A DNA stretch of 64,000 nucleotides from assembly GCF_028622115.1 (NCBI RefSeq), contig NZ_CP097263.1, positions 1,116,001 to 1,180,000 on the forward strand, in the 5' to 3' direction. The DNA is from Kutzneria chonburiensis. GTDB lineage: Bacteria > Actinomycetota > Actinomycetes > Mycobacteriales > Pseudonocardiaceae. Both the position numbers and the translations under genes were made by a program. Below are positions 60,662 to 64,000 of this stretch, piece after piece (the stretch's first letter is position 1; every line of letters begins with the position of its first letter). The notes beneath the pieces are model-generated. The model did no database searches. It saw only the letters and a program-made list of their open reading frames with translations, and was not told where the DNA came from.

Positions 60662-61776
60662 GCAATACCGAGCGTCAGCAGCACGTCGTCCACATCCTTG
60701 GGTCCGGTGAACAGCTGGGCCTGCCGTTCCAGATGCCGCCGCCATTTCGTTCGGTCCGTGCGCCATGCCTTGAGGTACGCCACGCACAATTCCGGCGTGA
60801 TGAGCGTGCACCGGCCCCGCGCGGCCCGCAACGCCGATTTCATTCGCTCCCGCGCGCCATCGCCGATATCGGACTCATCGGCCCGGCGCAGCACGTCGTT
60901 GATGAACGCGTGCCGCTTGGCCAGGTACTTCCGCCAGTACTCGACATCCGCGTCCTGGACGCGCTTGCCCTGGTCCAGCAGCCAGAACACGCCCTCGGCG
61001 AGCACATCGCCGAACTCTTCGGTGCGTGCCCGCTGCTCGTTGGCGAAGGGGTCGTACGGCTTCTGCACCGCCAGCCCGGCCGTCTTGGCGATCGGGCGCA
61101 GCCGGGTGTCGTTGAGCAGGAAGAACCAGTCCTCGTTGTAGACGTCCGGAAAGAACGACTCGAACGAGGTGGCGTTCACCGCCAACGCGCCGCCGCCGAC
61201 GAACGTGTCCTGGAAACCGCCGGTCTGGCGGTGCGCGTGGCACACCACGGAATTGTCCGGGAATCCGCCGACCGTGAGGCCGACCCCGTCGAAATGGTGC
61301 AGCAGCCGCACCGCGTCGGTGAGGTGCTGGTGGTCCGGGATGTCGATGTCGTCGTCGAGGAAGACGACGTGTTTCCAGCCGGCCAGCCGCGCCACCAGCA
61401 GCCCGACGTTGCGTTTGCGGCTGGTGTCCGTGCCGCGGGCGAACGGCGTGCCGGCCAGCAGCGCGGTCGTGCCGAAGGTCGGAAGCAATGCGGGGGAGAC
61501 GTCCTTCATGTCCACCGCGGCGATGTCGACGCCACTGGACCAGGCCAGGCTGCGCACCTCGGCGACCCGCGAGCGCTGGCTGTTCAGCGTGACCAGCGTG
61601 CAGCGCAGCTTCGCGGCCAGCTCAACGGCTCGCCGCAGGTAGCCGGCCGGTCGGGAGGTCGGCACGACGATCGCGTCGACCTCGCAGGTGCCGAGCGGCG
61701 GCTCGGCGACGTGGGCCAGCAGAGTGCGGTGGGAGCCATGGTGGAGCGTGGCCCCGTCGACGACGGCTTCGGTCAA
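60583..61776 (-). CDS. GT-A-fold glycosyltransferase-like protein
   Basis: A 397-residue protein with a GT-A-like core. The sugar-nucleotide strand VDAIVVPTSRPAGYLRRAVEL and metal motif HVVFLDDDIDIPDHQHL (D-x-D) are clear, with an acceptor-side segment YNEDWFFLLND. The C-terminal quarter is helical (VEYWRKYLAKRHAFINDVLR). TTG 61776 is preferred: GGAGG lies 7 nt upstream and it forms a 4-bp TTGA overlap with the upstream gene's stop; ATG 61794 is the alternative. It is tightly coupled to the HTH gene. Confidence 0.75.
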   Translation of the reverse strand: MTEAVVDGATLHHGSHRTLLAHVAEPPLGTCEVDAIVVPTSRPAGYLRRAVELAAKLRCTLVTLNSQRSRVAEVRSLAWSSGVDIAAVDMKDVSPALLPTFGTTALLAGTPFARGTDTSRKRNVGLLVARLAGWKHVVFLDDDIDIPDHQHLTDAVRLLHHFDGVGLTVGGFPDNSVVCHAHRQTGGFQDTFVGGGALAVNATSFESFFPDVYNEDWFFLLNDTRLRPIAKTAGLAVQKPYDPFANEQRARTEEFGDVLAEGVFWLLDQGKRVQDADVEYWRKYLAKRHAFINDVLRRADESDIGDGARERMKSALRAARGRCTLITPELCVAYLKAWRTDRTKWRRHLERQAQLFTGPKDVDDVLLTLGIAQPRSFTRTVHSSRVSSRVPSGSHSR

Positions 61777-62855
61777 CTCGCGGCCTCCGGCCATTCGTGC
61801 AGCCGGGTCTCGGCGACGGTCCAGTCGGGGGTGACTACCTGGCCGGCCACCACCTGCACGCGCATCAGCAAGCTGTACACGCCGTGCCGGTCGAGCTGGT
61901 TACGCACGTAGTCGTCGTTGCGCCCGCGGAACTTGGCGTCGGTCAGCGCCCGCACCGCCCCGTAGGTGCCGCGGCCGTACATGCCGTTGCAGATGGTCAC
62001 CGTGCGGGCCACGTTGAACGGGTTCTCGCCCCGGTAGAAGTGGGCCACGTCCTCCAGCAGCCGGCCGCCGCGCACGGTCGGCGAGTACATCCGCGGGCCG
62101 TGCTCGTCGGTCACCTCGAAGCCGCTGGGCTCCTCGGTGGTCGGCCGGGTGATCTGCTCCACGGGGACGTCTACGCGCTCGAGCAGCTCCCGGGTCAGTC
62201 GGTTCCAGTCGACGCCGCCGAGCAGCACCAGGTGCGCGGTGTAGTCGTCCCGCTCGAGCTGGTCGACCGTCTTGAACCGGACGTTGCTGACCGAGTTGAC
62301 CGCGCGGATGTGGCCGAACAGCTCGATCAGCGCGTCGGGATCCGCGTAGGTGTACAGGTCGACGTAGTCGGGGTCGTTCGGATCCGTGTAGGAGCCCATG
62401 GAGTGCATCAGGTCCCGGGGCAGCCGGGCGCAGACGATGACGATGTTGTAGCTGTCCGGGAACTGCCACAGCCCCTTCGAGTGCGGGGCCGCGGTGAGAT
62501 GGGCCCCGCGCTGGCCCGGTAGCTCCGGCCGCAGCGTGGTCAGCTGGTCGAGCAGCTCCTCGTAGGCCAGCCGTTCCGCCGTGTTCAGTTCGTCCACGGT
62601 GAGCAGTCGGAACGTGCCTTCCTCGGCCGACCTGACCGTGGCGAAGAACCTCGCGTACTGCTCAAGGCGGGCCGTCGGCGGCGGCTTGGGCGAGGTCGTG
62701 CTCTCCCATGAGGAGATCAGGGGCACGCTCGTCGACCGCTCAGCGCTGAACGCCTCGGCCAGCTGGCCCTGCGTCACGGGTCGGCCCGGCCACGCGCCTT
62801 CCCGCAACGTCCGAAGGCGCTGGGGTAGAGCTTGGGGGAGAGAGGTCGGCTGCAC
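61773..62855 (-). CDS. HTH protein with uncharacterised C-terminal sensor-like domain
   Basis: A 360-residue protein. The N-terminal XRE HTH (about residues 10-70) includes VTQGQLAEAF and VPLISSWES. The rest is an uncharacterised alpha/beta domain with NIVIVCARLPRDLM, DYVDLYTYADPDALIELFGHI and HLVLLGGVDWNRLTREL, suggesting a Rossmann-like ligand- or nucleotide-binding fold. It forms a two-gene unit with the glycosyltransferase. GAAGTT boxes lie immediately upstream and across the next intergenic space. Confidence 0.7.
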   Translation of the reverse strand: MQPTSLPQALPQRLRTLREGAWPGRPVTQGQLAEAFSAERSTSVPLISSWESTTSPKPPPTARLEQYARFFATVRSAEEGTFRLLTVDELNTAERLAYEELLDQLTTLRPELPGQRGAHLTAAPHSKGLWQFPDSYNIVIVCARLPRDLMHSMGSYTDPNDPDYVDLYTYADPDALIELFGHIRAVNSVSNVRFKTVDQLERDDYTAHLVLLGGVDWNRLTRELLERVDVPVEQITRPTTEEPSGFEVTDEHGPRMYSPTVRGGRLLEDVAHFYRGENPFNVARTVTICNGMYGRGTYGAVRALTDAKFRGRNDDYVRNQLDRHGVYSLLMRVQVVAGQVVTPDWTVAETRLHEWPEAAS

Positions 62856-62873
62856 GGCGGTGAACCCCTTCAG

Positions 62874-63040
62874 TTAACTTCACCCTACCCTGCTGAAGCT
62901 GGCACGGTACACCCGGGGCCAGGTGTACCGATGTAGCCATCCCACTGGCGTGTCGCCGCCCCTTGTCGACCAGCGCCTCACACTCTAAGCTGAACTTCAC
63001 TAGAGCTCAAACTGAAGTTGGCTGAGTCTGGTGAAGTTCA
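62874..63040. promoter_or_regulatory. Four GAAGTT/AACTTC boxes around the HTH gene promoter
   Basis: Sites: TTAACTTCAC (62874-62883), TGAACTTCAC (62991-63000), CTGAAGTTG (63012-63020) and GTGAAGTTCA (63031-63040). The second and fourth form a perfect 10-bp inverted repeat around the third. The first lies 18 bp upstream of the HTH ATG; the last lies 21 bp before the small ORF. A shared operator for the divergent genes is likely. Confidence 0.55.
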
Positions 63041-63061
63041 TGATGTTTCAGGAGGTGGACG

Positions 63062-63157
63062 ATGAACCACCGTGCCAGGCAGCCCCCGGTGGCAGTGTCC
63101 CGTCCTGCCCCGTACGGCACCCGGTCGGCCGCGCCGGCGTCTTCACACCGCCCCTGA
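63062..63157 (+). CDS. Small ORF, 31 residues
   Basis: ATG 63062 has one of the strongest ribosome sites in the window, AGGAGG 6 nt upstream, and encodes a 31-residue basic, Pro-rich peptide (MNHRARQPPVAVSRPAP onward). It lies directly downstream of three GAAGTT boxes and 32 bp before a small membrane-protein gene. It may be a regulatory or secreted peptide, or the first gene of a two-gene operon. No homologous family is recognised. Confidence 0.5.
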   Translation: MNHRARQPPVAVSRPAPYGTRSAAPASSHRP

Positions 63158-63188
63158 CCCCGCATCACCCGCACCGCCGGGAGTTGCC

Positions 63189-63401
63189 ATGAACAGCTCG
63201 GATATGTCCCTCATGTTCGCCGGCACGCTGGTGCTCGGCGTCCTGCTGCTGATCGCCGTGGTCCGCATGCTCGGCCGGATCCTGTCCTCGGTGCACGACC
63301 TGCTCGGCACGGCCGGCCGCGCGGTGGCGGTGATGGTGTTCGCCTCCACGGTGTGCGGCGTGCTGCTCACGACGATGGTGCTGTCGATGGGCCACGCCTG
63401 A
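63189..63401 (+). CDS. Small two-helix membrane protein
   Basis: A 70-residue protein with two membrane helices (LMFAGTLVLGVLLLIAVVRML and AVAVMVFASTVCGVLLTTMVL) joined by an amphipathic loop. ATG 63189 is preceded by GGGAG. It follows the 31-residue ORF and may be cotranscribed with it under the GAAGTT boxes. Function unknown. Confidence 0.65.
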   Translation: MNSSDMSLMFAGTLVLGVLLLIAVVRMLGRILSSVHDLLGTAGRAVAVMVFASTVCGVLLTTMVLSMGHA

Positions 63402-63405
63402 CGCC

Positions 63406-64000
63406 TTACGACGCCGCGGCGGCGTTGTTGTCTGCCGGGTGGCCGCTGGGCGTGGTGCCGGTGGACGCGGCGATCGAGGTCGGGGCGACCAGGGTGCTGC
63501 CCTGGGGACCGGCCTGGACGGCCTGGTGGGTGGCGCTCTTGCCGAGCAGGGTCTGCCAGCTGTCGAACCAGTCGGTCCAGCCGTCGCCGGGCGTGCCGGC
63601 CAGCGGGCTGCCGATGATGGTCACGGGGTCGCCGGGCAGCTCTTCCTCGTAGTAGGTCTGAGCGGCCTCGGGCGACATGTTGACGCAGCCGTGGCTGACG
63701 TCCTCGCTGCCCTGCTGCCCGACCGACCAGTAGGCGTCGTGCAGGTAGTCGCCGCTCCACGTGAAGCGCACGGACCACGGCACCTTGAGGTCGTAGTAGC
63801 CCGGACCGCCGGGGGCGATGTCGGACGGCTTCATCTCGACGGGGTTGCCCTTGTCGATGGTCAGGTAGGTGCCGTTGGGCGTGTCGTGCCCGGGCCTGCC
63901 GGTGCTGATGGCCCAGTCGTACTGGAGGTTGCCGTTCTTGAACACCTGCATCCGGTGGCCGGAGGTGCTGGCGACGACGACGAGGGAGTCGCCGATGCTG
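63406..64000 (-). CDS. L,D-transpeptidase (YkuD domain), 5' end beyond the window
   Basis: A partial gene reading in from the right edge. The YkuD domain is nearly complete: MQVFKNGNLQYDWAISTGRP, then DAYWSVGQQGSEDVSHGCVN with the catalytic Cys in the SHGCVN motif, and EELPGDPVTIIGSP. These enzymes form 3-3 peptidoglycan cross-links and resist most beta-lactams. A 50-residue Ala/Thr/Pro tail follows. The signal peptide and any Ig-like domains lie outside the window. Confidence 0.88.
   Translation of the reverse strand, partial: SIGDSLVVVASTSGHRMQVFKNGNLQYDWAISTGRPGHDTPNGTYLTIDKGNPVEMKPSDIAPGGPGYYDLKVPWSVRFTWSGDYLHDAYWSVGQQGSEDVSHGCVNMSPEAAQTYYEEELPGDPVTIIGSPLAGTPGDGWTDWFDSWQTLLGKSATHQAVQAGPQGSTLVAPTSIAASTGTTPSGHPADNNAAAAS

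Overview
This is a 64 kb piece of a high-GC actinobacterial chromosome. Third codon positions are strongly G/C, GTG and TTG starts are common, and many genes overlap by 4 bp (ATGA/GTGA). Mycothiol-type DinB-like enzymes, an LCP protein, MecA_N-type PBP, VWA envelope proteins and numerous secreted glycoside hydrolases point to a soil actinomycete, most likely of the Pseudonocardiaceae (Kutzneria/Lentzea/Amycolatopsis-like). The family placement is inference from gene content. No rRNA, tRNA, CRISPR array, integrase or transposase was seen.

Layout. 0-6.5 kb: end of an FCD/GntR regulator, proline dehydrogenase, then galactose-type catabolism: DgoD-like galactonate dehydratase with a KDPG/KDPGal aldolase, a cyclase-family hydrolase, and a secreted GH27 alpha-galactosidase cotranscribed with an SDR. 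6.5-13.3 kb: XRE regulator, methyltransferase-like protein, DinB-like enzyme, two paralogous small membrane proteins, PASTA lipoprotein, P450, and a hydrolase/LLM-oxidoreductase pair. 13.3-15.3 kb: tandem paralogous secreted clan-A-like glycosidases. 15.4-19.4 kb: an ABC-F gene behind a leader peptide and attenuator-like hairpins, a small HTH protein and a frameshifted PBP. 19.5-22.2 kb: a minus-strand operon (nucleotidyltransferase, Asp-box propeller, ArsR, SIS protein).

22.2-28 kb: a double Lrp/AsnC regulator followed by a tight five-gene operon (MmgE/PrpD, isocitrate-lyase-like lyase, aconitase-type large and small subunits, MBL hydrolase), probably for a branched di- or tricarboxylate. 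28-38.3 kb: small enzymes and regulators, then GH105, GH46 chitosanase, GH35 beta-galactosidase and a second GH27 alpha-galactosidase with a frameshift. 38.4-42 kb: TetR/GNAT divergent pair with a clear operator, hydrolase, small secreted proteins, PAP2 phosphatase. 42-46 kb: a fatty-acid-modifying operon (hydrolase, FAD oxidoreductase, DUF1365, CFA-synthase-like methyltransferase) and a PfkB kinase.

47-55 kb: a 191-bp imperfect palindrome followed by a co-directional envelope cluster (VWA, LCP, STAND-TPR ATPase, SBP-VWA, LtaS-like sulfatase). 55-60 kb: remnant SDR, zinc alcohol dehydrogenase, and a multicopper oxidase-CopCD copper operon. 60-64 kb: GNAT, a coupled HTH-sensor/glycosyltransferase pair with repeated GAAGTT boxes reaching an unannotated-looking 31-codon ORF, a small membrane protein and a right-edge truncated L,D-transpeptidase.

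Two themes recur. One is extracellular galactoside, pectin and chitosan breakdown feeding intracellular sugar-acid catabolism; the other is envelope maintenance. Two otherwise intact genes (PBP at 18.08 kb, alpha-galactosidase at 37.01 kb) each look broken by a single missing base, so either base-calling errors or recent mutations must be considered.
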